The notes under the pieces were generated by a model. That model was not told the origin of the DNA, did no database searches, and was given only the letters and a program-made list of their open reading frames with translations. DNA of 64,000 bases, taken from positions 2,221,661 to 2,285,660 of the forward strand of contig CP011806.1 in NCBI GenBank assembly GCA_001664505.1, given 5' to 3'. Positions 1 through 8,298 of the stretch are shown here, piece by piece. Position 1 is the first letter of the stretch; every line of letters begins with the position of its first letter. The stretch is from Acidobacteria bacterium Mor1 (GTDB lineage: Bacteria; Acidobacteriota; Polarisedimenticolia; Polarisedimenticolales; Polarisedimenticolaceae). Both the position numbers and the translations under genes were made by a program.

Positions 1-1260
1 ATCAGGAACCTCGTAGATCCGGTCGAAGTAGCTGGTCCGTCGAGCGCCGGCACCGGACCAGGGGGCGGGAGGCGCCGCGGCGGTGATCGGATCGCCGTCG
101 CGCATCAGGTCGACCCGTCTCCCGGAACTCAGAAGCGCCGGGGCCACCAACCAGCCGTCAAAGCCCAACACATCGGGGGAATACATCGTCCAACGCTGCT
201 CCAGGTAGAAGGTGCGGGTCAGACGGTCGAAGGGGCTCCAGGCCTGATCGCGCCCGGCGAGGATCGAAGCGGCACCGATCAGCGACACGCCGATGAAGCC
301 GGCGCAGGCCCAGGTGGATACCCGGCGGGCCCCGCCGAACCGTAGGGGTTCCGGCGAAGCAGCCACGGGCCCGAAGCCCAGCAACTTCCCGTCCCAGAAC
401 GCCGTCGGCAACAACACCGTCGAGGCCAGGATGGCGAACAGCGGGAATGCTCCGAGGACCAGGAACACCGCCAGCAACAGGTGAAAACCCCAGAGGCCCG
501 CCACCGCCGCCAGCCGCGCCGGCCCCTGGGCGAAGGGTGTGAACAGCAGGAGCGGCAACACCATCTCCAGCGGCCGCACCAGGTAGGTCGAAGCATCGAG
601 CAGCGCTTTGTACGGCAGCAGCAGTTCGGCCAGCGGCGCTGCGCGCCACTTCTGGGCCAGCACCAGCCAGACCGCGTTCATCTCCTCGGTCCAGGCCGGC
701 CCGGTCTTCAGGATCCCGGGCATGAAGTAGATGGCCGAGAACTGCAGCAACATCGCGAAGGTCGGAACAGAGGCCTCTACCGTGGTGCTGCGCCGGGCCA
801 CCCTGCCCTGCATCCGGTCCAGGGAGAAGTGGCTCCCCAGCGGCAGGAACGCTCCCCAGAACAGCAGCACCAGCAGGATCTGATCTCCGAAGTTGGTGAC
901 CGTCGGGTTCCGCGCCTGAAGCATCGCCATCAGGAGCCAGCACGCGGCGCAGGCCGGTTGGCTGCGGTACCCGAGCATCGTCGCCAGCGCTGCGACGACG
1001 ATCGCCGCAGGAAGCAGCCAGGGGATCACCCCGGGAGCCATGTGGAACGGCAGGTGGTAGACCGCGGACTTGACCGGGTCGAGCCGGGCGATCATCTCGA
1101 GGGACACCAGCTCGTAGCTGACGATCATCTCGCGGTAGATGCCGTAGTAGGTGGAGAGACTGAGCAGCACCGCCAGGCCGATCCCGACTCGGAAGAGCGA
1201 GATCGAGCGCGTGTCCAGGGAGATCGCGCGCAGCAGCAGGGTGCGGATGTCGGAGCCCAT
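1..1260 (-). CDS. HTTM-domain integral membrane protein (3' end cut by window)
   Basis: The minus-strand frame is open from an ATG at 1260 to the first base of the window, giving 420 codons with no stop, so the C-terminus is missing. The translation starts MGSDIRTLLLRAISLDTRS and has about eight to ten hydrophobic segments followed by a soluble tail (YLEQRWTMYSPDVLGFDGW). The order of segments and the short motifs SAIYFMPGILKTGPAW and VRPLEMVLPLLLFTP fit the HTTM family, which is related to the membrane part of vitamin K-dependent gamma-carboxylase. The enzymatic role of bacterial HTTM proteins is mostly unknown. It sits 86 bp downstream of an exbD gene on the same strand and could be read through from the TonB operon, but the gap makes a separate unit equally likely. 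Confidence 0.8.
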   Translation of the reverse strand, partial: MGSDIRTLLLRAISLDTRSISLFRVGIGLAVLLSLSTYYGIYREMIVSYELVSLEMIARLDPVKSAVYHLPFHMAPGVIPWLLPAAIVVAALATMLGYRSQPACAACWLLMAMLQARNPTVTNFGDQILLVLLFWGAFLPLGSHFSLDRMQGRVARRSTTVEASVPTFAMLLQFSAIYFMPGILKTGPAWTEEMNAVWLVLAQKWRAAPLAELLLPYKALLDASTYLVRPLEMVLPLLLFTPFAQGPARLAAVAGLWGFHLLLAVFLVLGAFPLFAILASTVLLPTAFWDGKLLGFGPVAASPEPLRFGGARRVSTWACAGFIGVSLIGAASILAGRDQAWSPFDRLTRTFYLEQRWTMYSPDVLGFDGWLVAPALLSSGRRVDLMRDGDPITAAAPPAPWSGAGARRTSYFDRIYEVPD

Positions 1261-1346
1261 CACGGGATTATACAAAGCCGCGCGGGAGCACGGTGGTATC
1301 GCCCGGGCCTGAAACGGTAGGTTTTGGACCTGGGCCGGCGGCCGTA

Positions 1347-1820
1347 CTAGCCGCCGGTGACCATCCCGATGCGCAGGCCGTCCACGCCGCTCTTGGCCGA
1401 ATCGACGATGCGCATCACCGCCTCGTAGTTCAGACGGTCCTGGGCGCGCAGGAACAGCACGCGGTCCTCGTCGGCCCGGTTCTCGAAGGTCGCGGCCACC
1501 TGCCCCGCCAGATCTTCCACCGGCAGGTAGCGGCCGTTGAGGTCGACCTGGCAGCCGGCGGGAAGCCCGTCCTGCTGCATCGGCTTGGTCGCCGGGCAGG
1601 TGGTGTAGTCGATGCCCAGCACGATCTGCTCGGGACGCTCGGCGTCGGCCACGGTGGCCGGCGCCGTCGACGGACGCGGGATATCCATGTCGAAGCCGCG
1701 CATGGTCAGCGGCACGATCACCATGAAGATGATCAGCAGCACCAACACCACGTCGACCAGCGGCGTGACGTTGATTTCCGAGTTGAGACCGCTTTCGTCT
1801 CCGCCGACATCCATCGCCAT
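1347..1820 (-). CDS. exbD: ExbD/TolR-type biopolymer transport protein (second copy)
   Basis: A 157-residue protein with one N-terminal transmembrane helix (about residues 20-40). It carries the family signature INVTPLVDVVLVLLIIFMV, whose Asp is the proton-responsive residue of ExbD/TolR. The periplasmic part contains two Cys residues (TTCPAT and AGCQV) that could form a disulfide, which the neighbouring copy lacks. The start at 1820 is supported by GGGAG seven bases upstream, inside the end of the previous gene. It is the last gene of the tonB-M48-exbB-exbD-exbD operon and probably works in the inner membrane as part of the ExbB-ExbD motor that energises TonB. TolR cannot be fully excluded, but the tonB gene in the operon favours ExbD. 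Confidence 0.92.
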   Translation of the reverse strand: MAMDVGGDESGLNSEINVTPLVDVVLVLLIIFMVIVPLTMRGFDMDIPRPSTAPATVADAERPEQIVLGIDYTTCPATKPMQQDGLPAGCQVDLNGRYLPVEDLAGQVAATFENRADEDRVLFLRAQDRLNYEAVMRIVDSAKSGVDGLRIGMVTGG

Positions 1821-1823
1821 CGG

Positions 1824-2246
1824 TTAGCTCCCGGTCTTGACGTCTTCGTAGCGTTCGGTGATCAGGCCGACGTTCTTGAAGCCGGCGCTCTGCACCGCCA
1901 GCATCGCCTGCTTGACGGTGCCGTACTCCAGGCTCGCGTCACCCTTGATCACGACCTTCCAGTCGCCGCGCTCGGCGGCGGCCTGCTGCATACCCGCCTG
2001 GAAGTTCCCGGCGGGCACCTCGTCCTCATCGATCCAGAACTTCCCGCCCGGCTCGATGGAGACCATGATCTGCTTGCCGTCTTCAGGCTTCTCCGGCGGC
2101 TTCTCGGTCACGGGCAGATCGACTTTCTGCCCGCCCACAAGCTGCGGAGCCATCACCATGAAGATGATCAACAACACCAGCACCACGTCGACCAGCGGCG
2201 TGACGTTGATGGTGGAGTTGACCTTGTCCGGTTTACCGGCTTGCAT
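1824..2246 (-). CDS. exbD: ExbD/TolR-type biopolymer transport protein (first copy)
   Basis: A 140-residue protein with one N-terminal membrane helix and the same INVTPLVDVVLVLLIIFMV signature as the next gene, followed by a periplasmic domain of normal ExbD length. Its start overlaps the end of the exbB-like gene by 14 bp, and its stop lies three bases before the next start, so the three motor genes are translationally coupled. Two different ExbD proteins with one ExbB suggest either a mixed ExbD dimer or alternative motors. Two exbD genes beside one exbB is an arrangement also known from other bacteria. The call rests on the motif and context. Confidence 0.93.
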   Translation of the reverse strand: MQAGKPDKVNSTINVTPLVDVVLVLLIIFMVMAPQLVGGQKVDLPVTEKPPEKPEDGKQIMVSIEPGGKFWIDEDEVPAGNFQAGMQQAAAERGDWKVVIKGDASLEYGTVKQAMLAVQSAGFKNVGLITERYEDVKTGS

Positions 2247-2910
2247 GGGCCGCCCGCGCCTGGCCGCTGCGCTTGTAGAGATGATCGACCAGCTCCGAGG
2301 CGGCGCTGCTCATCTCGACGTTGAAGCGCTCCAGCACGCCGGTGAAGTGGTTGAACGCCATCACCGCCGGCACCGCGACGAAGATACCCAGCGCCGTGGC
2401 GATCAGTGCCTCGGAGATACCGCCGGACACCGCCGCGACGCCGCCGGAACCGCTCTCGGCGATTCCGGAGAAGGCGTTGATGATGCCGACCACCGTACCG
2501 AACAGCCCGATGAACGGCGCCGTCGAGGCGATGGTCGCCAGGGCGCCGAGCCCCTTCTTCATATCGCTGATCGTCTCGACCTTGGAGCGGTCGAGCGCCC
2601 GGGACACCAGTTCGATACGGGTACCCGCATCCCCTTCGGTCTGGGTCAGCTCTTGCGCCCCGGCACAGACCACCCGGGCCACGTGGGATCCCGAGTGCTG
2701 CTGGGCGTTGCGGATCGCGTCCTGAAGCTTGCCCTCCCGCAGACTGCGACTGTAGGTCGACATGAACTGCGACGACTGGCTCGACGACTGCTTGAAGCGG
2801 CGGTACTTGCCCAGGATGACGCTGACGGAGTAGATGGAGAGCACCAGCAGGCAGACCATGACGGCCATGCCCACAATCCCCATGCTGCCGAGCATCTCGG
2901 AAACGTTCAT
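2233..2910 (-). CDS. exbB: ExbB/TolQ/MotA-type proton channel
   Basis: A 225-residue inner-membrane protein with three hydrophobic segments (about residues 10-32, 120-150 and 165-190) and a long cytoplasmic loop between the first two. The conserved family core is visible as ASTAPFIGLFGTVVGIINAF and GISEALIATALGIFVAVPAV. In known ExbB/TolQ proteins these helices form the pentameric proton channel around the ExbD helices. It lies between the M48 protease gene (28 bp gap) and two exbD genes (overlapping), so it is the stator of the TonB system encoded here. Its length is typical for the family. Confidence 0.94.
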   Translation of the reverse strand: MNVSEMLGSMGIVGMAVMVCLLVLSIYSVSVILGKYRRFKQSSSQSSQFMSTYSRSLREGKLQDAIRNAQQHSGSHVARVVCAGAQELTQTEGDAGTRIELVSRALDRSKVETISDMKKGLGALATIASTAPFIGLFGTVVGIINAFSGIAESGSGGVAAVSGGISEALIATALGIFVAVPAVMAFNHFTGVLERFNVEMSSAASELVDHLYKRSGQARAAHASR

Positions 2911-2938
2911 GACTTACTCCTCGGAGTGACTTCTTCGC

Positions 2939-4696
2939 TTAAGGGAGTTGCGGGGAGTCGGGGCCTTGCTCCTGCGCGGCCTCCTCGTCCTCGATCTCGG
3001 CCCGCAGCTCGGCGGGGCGCGCCTCGCCCGGTTCCTGCACGGCCTCTTCGGCCAGGTTCGGTTCGGCGGAGCCGAAGCGAGCCAGGTAGGGCATCAGCGG
3101 AGTGACCTGGAACGGCATCTTCTCCCGGGCGGAAAGCAGCGCCACCCGGTTGTTCTTCATCAGCGAGATTTCCGCCGTCCAGGGATCGACCTTGACCCGA
3201 CCGCCCAGGGGCAGGGCCGCGGTCTGGTTCAGCGCGCCGGGCACGAGGACCGGGGCGGATTCGAGCACCTTGGGCATGCGGTAGAGGGTCGTGCCCTCGG
3301 CCATCTCATTGCCGAAGTGGGGGCGGATCAGCGCCGGCAGGGTGTTGGCCCGTTCGGACAACGCCTTGAGGAACAATCCGGCGTTGCCCAGCTTGTCGGC
3401 GTAGGGAGACGCTTCGAGCAGCAGCTCCGCCTTGGCGTCAGCCTGGCGATCCTCGGCAGGATCCCGCTTGAACTTGAAGCCCTTGAGCGCTTCCTTGTCG
3501 TCGACCAGCATCTGGTCGCTGAAGGCATAGCGGGTGTCCAGGCGGTGCCCTTCGAGGATGTGACCCAGCTCGTGGGCCAGGACCATGGCCAGGCTGGCCT
3601 CGTCGGGCAGCACGTCGATCAAGCCGCGACTGAGCACGATGGTGTGGCCGATGGTGAAGGACTCCAGCGGCGTGGTCATCAGCACCCGGCAGCGAACCGG
3701 CGGGTCGATGGTCAGACCGTTGGTCACCTCGAGGTTGGCGACGACGGTGGCCAGCACCTCGTCCACTTCACCCTCGGGGGCCAGCAGGCCCGCCTTCTGC
3801 AGCCGGCGCAGCACGTTCTCTTCCGCTTCCCGCGCCCAGGCCCGGGTGCTCTCCACCGGGGAGATTTGTCCCGGAGTCTCGCTGCGATCGTCGGCCAGCT
3901 CCGACTCGATCATGATCTTGGCGAACTCTTCTTCCTCGGAGGTCGCGCTGACCTTGTAGCCCCACAGGCGGGTCTGCCCCTGGTGGGTCAGGGTGGTCTT
4001 GCGGCTGATCTGCTCCGATTCCTCGGTGTAGACATAGGCCGGGAACCAGATGCCCGGCGCCATGTTCAGGCGCCAGCTGTCGAAGTGCAGATCCGAGCCG
4101 AAGGCGGAACCGTAGACTCCGTTGAAGCGCACGATGTGGAACTGCTCGTCCTCGACCCAGATGCGGCCGGTGAAGCGGTTGCTGCGGGCCCGGCCGATAT
4201 CCTTGGGGACCACGTCGAACACCAGGGTCCGGATCTCACCGAGGAAGTCCCGGCGGATGAAGTCGAAGTCGTAGTACTGGCGATCCAGGCCGCCCTGATC
4301 GAGCACCACCATCTTGGCGAAACCGTCGGACTGCAGCGACGCCGAGTAGAAGTCGTCGAACAGGGTCTGCAGCTTGCCCGAAGAACCCTTGCGGGAGCGT
4401 TTGCGCTTGGTCGCAGCCGCCTGGCCGCCGTCACGCAGGTCGAGGCGACCCAGGAAGTAGCGGTCCTTGACCGGCAGGAAACCCATCTCGGTGTCCGGCT
4501 TGACGGTCTGCAGGTAAGTCTCGACCAGCGGGTTGTACTCGCTGAGCCGGCTGGCCATGGCGCGCTCGTTCTCGACGATGCGATCGAGCACCTGGTCCAG
4601 GCGAGACGTTCCTTCGCTCGCCGCGGCCATGCCGCTGCAAAGCGCGATCAACGCCAGCACCGACAACCATCGGAAGTTCGACATGTGGACTCGCAC
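2939..4696 (-). CDS. M48-type exported metalloprotease in the TonB operon
   Basis: A 585-residue protein starting at GTG 4696. The Shine-Dalgarno sequence GGGAGGG sits eight bases before it, which favours this start over the ATG at 4684. An N-terminal signal peptide (LSVLALIALCSGMAAASE) is followed by about 250 residues of beta-rich sequence, resembling outer-membrane-lipoprotein sorting-like folds, and then an M48 peptidase domain. The zinc motif HELGHILEGH lies at about residues 376-385. A likely third ligand region is DRQADAKAE about 40 residues later. The C-terminal 50 residues are Glu/Ala/Pro-rich. M48 enzymes of this kind act in the periplasm in envelope protein quality control. Here the gene sits 17 bp after tonB and 28 bp before exbB, so it is probably co-expressed with them. 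The substrate is unknown. Confidence 0.85.
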   Translation of the reverse strand: MRVHMSNFRWLSVLALIALCSGMAAASEGTSRLDQVLDRIVENERAMASRLSEYNPLVETYLQTVKPDTEMGFLPVKDRYFLGRLDLRDGGQAAATKRKRSRKGSSGKLQTLFDDFYSASLQSDGFAKMVVLDQGGLDRQYYDFDFIRRDFLGEIRTLVFDVVPKDIGRARSNRFTGRIWVEDEQFHIVRFNGVYGSAFGSDLHFDSWRLNMAPGIWFPAYVYTEESEQISRKTTLTHQGQTRLWGYKVSATSEEEEFAKIMIESELADDRSETPGQISPVESTRAWAREAEENVLRRLQKAGLLAPEGEVDEVLATVVANLEVTNGLTIDPPVRCRVLMTTPLESFTIGHTIVLSRGLIDVLPDEASLAMVLAHELGHILEGHRLDTRYAFSDQMLVDDKEALKGFKFKRDPAEDRQADAKAELLLEASPYADKLGNAGLFLKALSERANTLPALIRPHFGNEMAEGTTLYRMPKVLESAPVLVPGALNQTAALPLGGRVKVDPWTAEISLMKNNRVALLSAREKMPFQVTPLMPYLARFGSAEPNLAEEAVQEPGEARPAELRAEIEDEEAAQEQGPDSPQLP

Positions 4697-4713
4697 GGTG
4701 GATACCCTCCCAG

Positions 4714-5922
4714 CTAGGCGAGCTGAAACACGATGCGCAGCCGCGCGGTGTGGTCCACCGCCTGGCCGTCGCGTCGCGCAGGTTTGAATTTGATCTTCTT
4801 AGCCGCCGTGATGGCGGCCTCGTCCAGACCGTGTCCCAGAGACCCCACGACTCCGAGAACCTCGACCTTTCCGTTTGCGATGAACTTGACTTCCAGCACC
4901 ACCTCACCCTCGACGCCGAGATCTCGAGCCTTCTGGGTGTAGACGGGCTGGGGTTTGGACAGAATCTCGACCGGAGTGTCCGGTTTCTCACCCGGCAGCT
5001 TGCGCTTGCGCTTGGGCTGGGCCACCGGCTCGCTGTTGCCGAACCCACCCTGCTTCACGCTGCCGCCGGGGCGGCGGTTCGAGGCGGCCTTGGTCGTACT
5101 GCCGAAACCACCCTGGCTGACCTTGCCCTGGGGCCGCCGGGCAGCCTGCCGGGGGGCGTCGTCGGCGAAGTTGGCGGCGGTTACCGTGCGCGCCTCGCGG
5201 CTCGGCGTCTTGTCCTTGGCCTCTTCGGTGAAACCGGTGTTGGTCACCCGGCGGGTCGGCGCCGTGCGTTTCTGCCGCTTGGCATCGTCGGTGAAGTTGG
5301 CGCTGGCCACGATGCGGCGATCGCCGTCGGCAGTCGGCCGGGCCGCGCTCTTGACCTCGAAGCCGCCCAGGTTGGCCTGGCGGGTCGGCTTCGGCGCCTC
5401 GCGCCTGGCCTCGGCCATGGCAAAGGAGCCGGTCTCGGTGCGACGGGGCTCCCGCTTGGGCAGCGGCTTGGCGTCCTGTTGCTCGAACAGGTTGGTCTTG
5501 ACCTTCCGCTTCGGCGGCTCCGGCTTCTTGGCGACCACCGGCTCGGGCTTCGGCTCCGGCTTCGGTTCGGGCCGGCGCGCCGGCTCGGGCACGACCGGCT
5601 CCGGTTCGGGCTCCGGCTCGACGATCGGTTCCGGCTCCTCGAACACTTCCTGTTCGGGTTCCGGTTCGGGCTCGGGGATCGGTTCCGGCTCCGGTTCCTG
5701 CAGCTCGGCAACGAGCTCCGGCTCCAGCTCCGACTCCGGATAGAACACGACCTCCACCGGTTCCGGCTTCTCTTGATGCGGGAACAGGCGGGCGGGCAGC
5801 ACCAGCAGCAGGGCGATCACGAAAATGTGAATCCCGATACTGATCGCAATGGTGGACAGACGCGACGACGCATCGGCAGGACTTACACGTTCGTGTACTT
5901 CCGGTTGCGTTTTCGTAGCCAA
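4714..5922 (-). CDS. tonB: TonB-like energy transducer with repeat-rich linker
   Basis: I place the start at TTG 5922, where GAGG lies ten bases upstream. The frame stays open to 6009, but the extra 29 residues look unlike protein N-termini. The 402-residue product has a short cytoplasmic part and one membrane helix ([17 protein letters not shown]). Next comes a long Glu-Pro/Lys-Pro linker and about seven degenerate 20-residue repeats, each with a GF or NF core. It ends in a TonB C-terminal domain ([19 protein letters not shown] through to the final VFQLA). It should span the periplasm and contact the TonB boxes of outer-membrane receptors, powered by the ExbB/ExbD genes downstream. No receptor gene is visible in the window. 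Confidence 0.88.
   Translation of the reverse strand: MATKTQPEVHERVSPADASSRLSTIAISIGIHIFVIALLLVLPARLFPHQEKPEPVEVVFYPESELEPELVAELQEPEPEPIPEPEPEPEQEVFEEPEPIVEPEPEPEPVVPEPARRPEPKPEPKPEPVVAKKPEPPKRKVKTNLFEQQDAKPLPKREPRRTETGSFAMAEARREAPKPTRQANLGGFEVKSAARPTADGDRRIVASANFTDDAKRQKRTAPTRRVTNTGFTEEAKDKTPSREARTVTAANFADDAPRQAARRPQGKVSQGGFGSTTKAASNRRPGGSVKQGGFGNSEPVAQPKRKRKLPGEKPDTPVEILSKPQPVYTQKARDLGVEGEVVLEVKFIANGKVEVLGVVGSLGHGLDEAAITAAKKIKFKPARRDGQAVDHTARLRIVFQLA
5035..5436 (-). repeat. Degenerate GF/NF repeats in the TonB linker
   Basis: The TonB linker contains about seven imperfect units of 18-25 residues whose centres read [42 protein letters not shown] and QGGFGNS. Each is separated by a basic, Pro/Arg/Lys-rich spacer. 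The units are similar in protein but poorly conserved in DNA, so the repeat is old or under protein-level selection. Such a linker may bind peptidoglycan or a partner protein; this is inference. Confidence 0.7.
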
Positions 5923-6187
5923 GCTTCGAACGCCTCGCGATACCGGCCAGGCCGGAAACCAACGTTTTCCCTCGGAGTCTTCGACTCCACGGCCGCCCCC
6001 CCGCACCACGCGGGTCGTCGACGGCTATTTGGTTTGCAGGAAGCACGCCATCCTCGTTCACGCGGCCGGCCGCGTTTCTGAGGACAGGTCCTCCCCTTCT
6101 TCCGGGAACTATCGGGACTGGTGGGAAACATCAGGACCGGAGGTAGGACCGGTCAAGAGCTGGCGGGGAAAACTGGGATTGGAGGAA

Positions 6188-8092
6188 TTATCGACTCGGT
6201 AATCCGAGCCGGCGGGAGATTTCGTTGCGGCGCGGATCACCGCTCAGTCCGTCCAATCGCGGGTCGACCTGCAGGAACATCAACCAGGGGTCGCGATAGT
6301 CCCAGGCCCGCTCCACCGCGTCGAAGGCGAGTTCCTTCTCCCCTGCCTCAGCGGCGGCCATCGCCAACTCGAGTTCCCCGGCAGGGCGGCGTTCCCCGTC
6401 CCGGAGCTCCCGTAGACGCCGCTGCCTCAACGCCGCCAGGATCTCTCCCGCTTTGCGGCCCTCGAACTCCCGGGCGACCTCCGGCTGTGCGTAGGCGGTG
6501 TAGGCCAACGCCTCTCGCTCCCGCCCGAGGGCGACGAGGCCGTGGTACATGCAGGCCTCGGCCCAGCCGTAACCCTGCCCTTCGAGAATCCCCCGGCACT
6601 CGGCGAGGCCTTCCTCGTAGCGATCCGCGAACAGGTAGTACCAGCCCAGGTCCGACAACACGCTGAGGGAAACCGGATCCAGCTCCGCCGCGCGCCGGAC
6701 CGCCCCGATGGCCTCGTCATGCCGCTCCAGCGCGGCCAGGGCCCCCGCCCACCAGTGGTAGGCCATGGCGTAGTTCGGAGCGAGTTCGACCGCTCTGCGG
6801 AACTCCCGATCCGCCCCGGTCGCGTCGAAGTCTCCGTAGAGCCGGACGAACCCGAGCGCCGCGTGAGCCTCGGGCGAGGACGGATCCAACTCGAGGGCAC
6901 GCTCCGCAGCACGGCGGGCCGCCGGAAAGGTCTCCATCGGTCCCAGCGCGGAACCCCAGGTGCGCAGGTTGTGGACGTTGGCCAGCCCCGCCCACGCCGC
7001 GGCATAGTCCGGGTCGAGGGCGATCGCCTGCTCGAAGTGGGCGACCGCCTGGGGATAGCGCTCGGACTGGAAGGTGTTCCACTCGTAGCGCCCTCGCAGG
7101 TAGGCCTCGTAGGCCCGGGTGTTGCGGGTGCCGGCCCGAGCCTGGGCCAAGGGTTCGTCGGGCAGCAACTCCAACGCCAGTGCCTGGGCCACCCGCACCG
7201 CAACCTCACCCTGAACCTGCAGGACGTCATCGAGAGGAACGTCGTAGGCATCACTCCAGAGGTGGGTCTGATCCGAAACCTGGATCAGCTGGGCGGTAAC
7301 CCGGAGCCGGTCCGCCGACGCGCGCACGCTGCCTTCGATCACGTAGTCCACTCCGAGTTCCTTGCCGATCACGTCGACGGGCTCGCTGGAATCCCGATAG
7401 TGCATGGCCGACATCCGGGCGATCACGCCGAGACGCTCGGGCTGAAGCCGGCCCAACTGCATGATCAACTCCTCGGTCATGCCGTCGGCAAAGAAGCGTT
7501 TCTCCTGGCCGTCATCCAGATCGACGAAGGGCAGCACCGCCAGCATGACCCGCCCGGTTGCGGCACCGGCGGATTGGGGTGCGTTGCGTCTGGCGTCGGC
7601 CAACCACCAGGCGGCCAACAGCAACAGCGGCAACAACGCGATCCACGGCGTCCAGCGGCGAACCCGGCCTCCGGCGGAAACGCGGTTGTCCTTCGCGTCG
7701 ACCGCCCCGAGGGCTGCGGCGCTCGGCGCCGACGCGGCGGACGGTACCGGCTCCACCGGCGCGATGAAGCGATACCCCCTGCGGGGCAGGGTCTCGACGA
7801 ATCGCGGGCTGTCGGCGGAATCTCCCAGGCTCTCCCGCAGCTTGCGCACGGCGGCGTTCAGGTTGTTGTCGAAATCGACGAAGGTGTCGTCACCCCAAAG
7901 CCGCAGGCGGAGCTCGTCCCGGGTGACCAGCTCGCCGGGGCGCTCGAGCAGCGCCGCCAGCACCTGGAAGGGCTTCTCCGGCAGGTGGACACGGGCGCCG
8001 CGCTTGGTCAACTCGCCTGTGTCCGGAGAGACCTCGAACACGCCGAATCGAAGGTGCCCCGCCGTGTGGGGCCTGGCCGGTCGTTCACCCAT
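6188..8092 (-). CDS. Membrane-anchored wHTH regulator with TolB-like and TPR domains
   Basis: I choose ATG 8092 (MGERPARPHT), with GGAAGG just upstream, over the longer frame to 8173; the product has 634 residues. Residues 15-110 form an OmpR/CadC-type winged helix (LRLRLWGDDTFVDFDNNLNA, RRGYRFIAPVE). A single membrane helix (WIALLPLLLLAAWWLA) follows. Next comes a TolB/FlgO-like domain (LAVLPFVDLDDGQEKRFFAD, GVDYVIEGSVR), then TPR repeats over the last 300 residues. This is a ToxR/CadC-like arrangement: DNA binding in the cytoplasm and sensing outside or at the membrane. It stands alone, 95 bases or more from the tonB operon, and is divergent from the prolyl oligopeptidase gene, a possible target. 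Confidence 0.88.
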   Translation of the reverse strand: MGERPARPHTAGHLRFGVFEVSPDTGELTKRGARVHLPEKPFQVLAALLERPGELVTRDELRLRLWGDDTFVDFDNNLNAAVRKLRESLGDSADSPRFVETLPRRGYRFIAPVEPVPSAASAPSAAALGAVDAKDNRVSAGGRVRRWTPWIALLPLLLLAAWWLADARRNAPQSAGAATGRVMLAVLPFVDLDDGQEKRFFADGMTEELIMQLGRLQPERLGVIARMSAMHYRDSSEPVDVIGKELGVDYVIEGSVRASADRLRVTAQLIQVSDQTHLWSDAYDVPLDDVLQVQGEVAVRVAQALALELLPDEPLAQARAGTRNTRAYEAYLRGRYEWNTFQSERYPQAVAHFEQAIALDPDYAAAWAGLANVHNLRTWGSALGPMETFPAARRAAERALELDPSSPEAHAALGFVRLYGDFDATGADREFRRAVELAPNYAMAYHWWAGALAALERHDEAIGAVRRAAELDPVSLSVLSDLGWYYLFADRYEEGLAECRGILEGQGYGWAEACMYHGLVALGREREALAYTAYAQPEVAREFEGRKAGEILAALRQRRLRELRDGERRPAGELELAMAAAEAGEKELAFDAVERAWDYRDPWLMFLQVDPRLDGLSGDPRRNEISRRLGLPSR

Positions 8093-8298
8093 GGGCCTTC
8101 CTGGAGTGGGCTTCGAGTCTAGCACCGGAGCCCCTTCGAACCGTGCTTCCCGGCGCTTAAGCCGAGCCCCCAAACTGCTGAATAAAAAAGGCTTATGGAT
8201 TCACCTGACTTTCAGGCGGAGTGCAGGCCCCGGCCCTTGGGCCTGGACCCGATTCCGGGCAGTTTCGAGACCTCGATCACCCGAACAAGGAGGCAACC

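Noticed and set aside
4750..6081. A 443-codon plus-strand frame opposite tonB.
   Set aside because: Its Leu/Gly/Arg-rich repeats are the shadow of the Pro/Glu-rich linker of TonB; there is no family signature.
6078..6092. A short inverted repeat (GAGGAC-AG-GTCCTC) between tonB and the wHTH gene.
   Set aside because: Six base pairs in very GC-rich sequence occur often by chance and there is no T run or gene end at the right distance.
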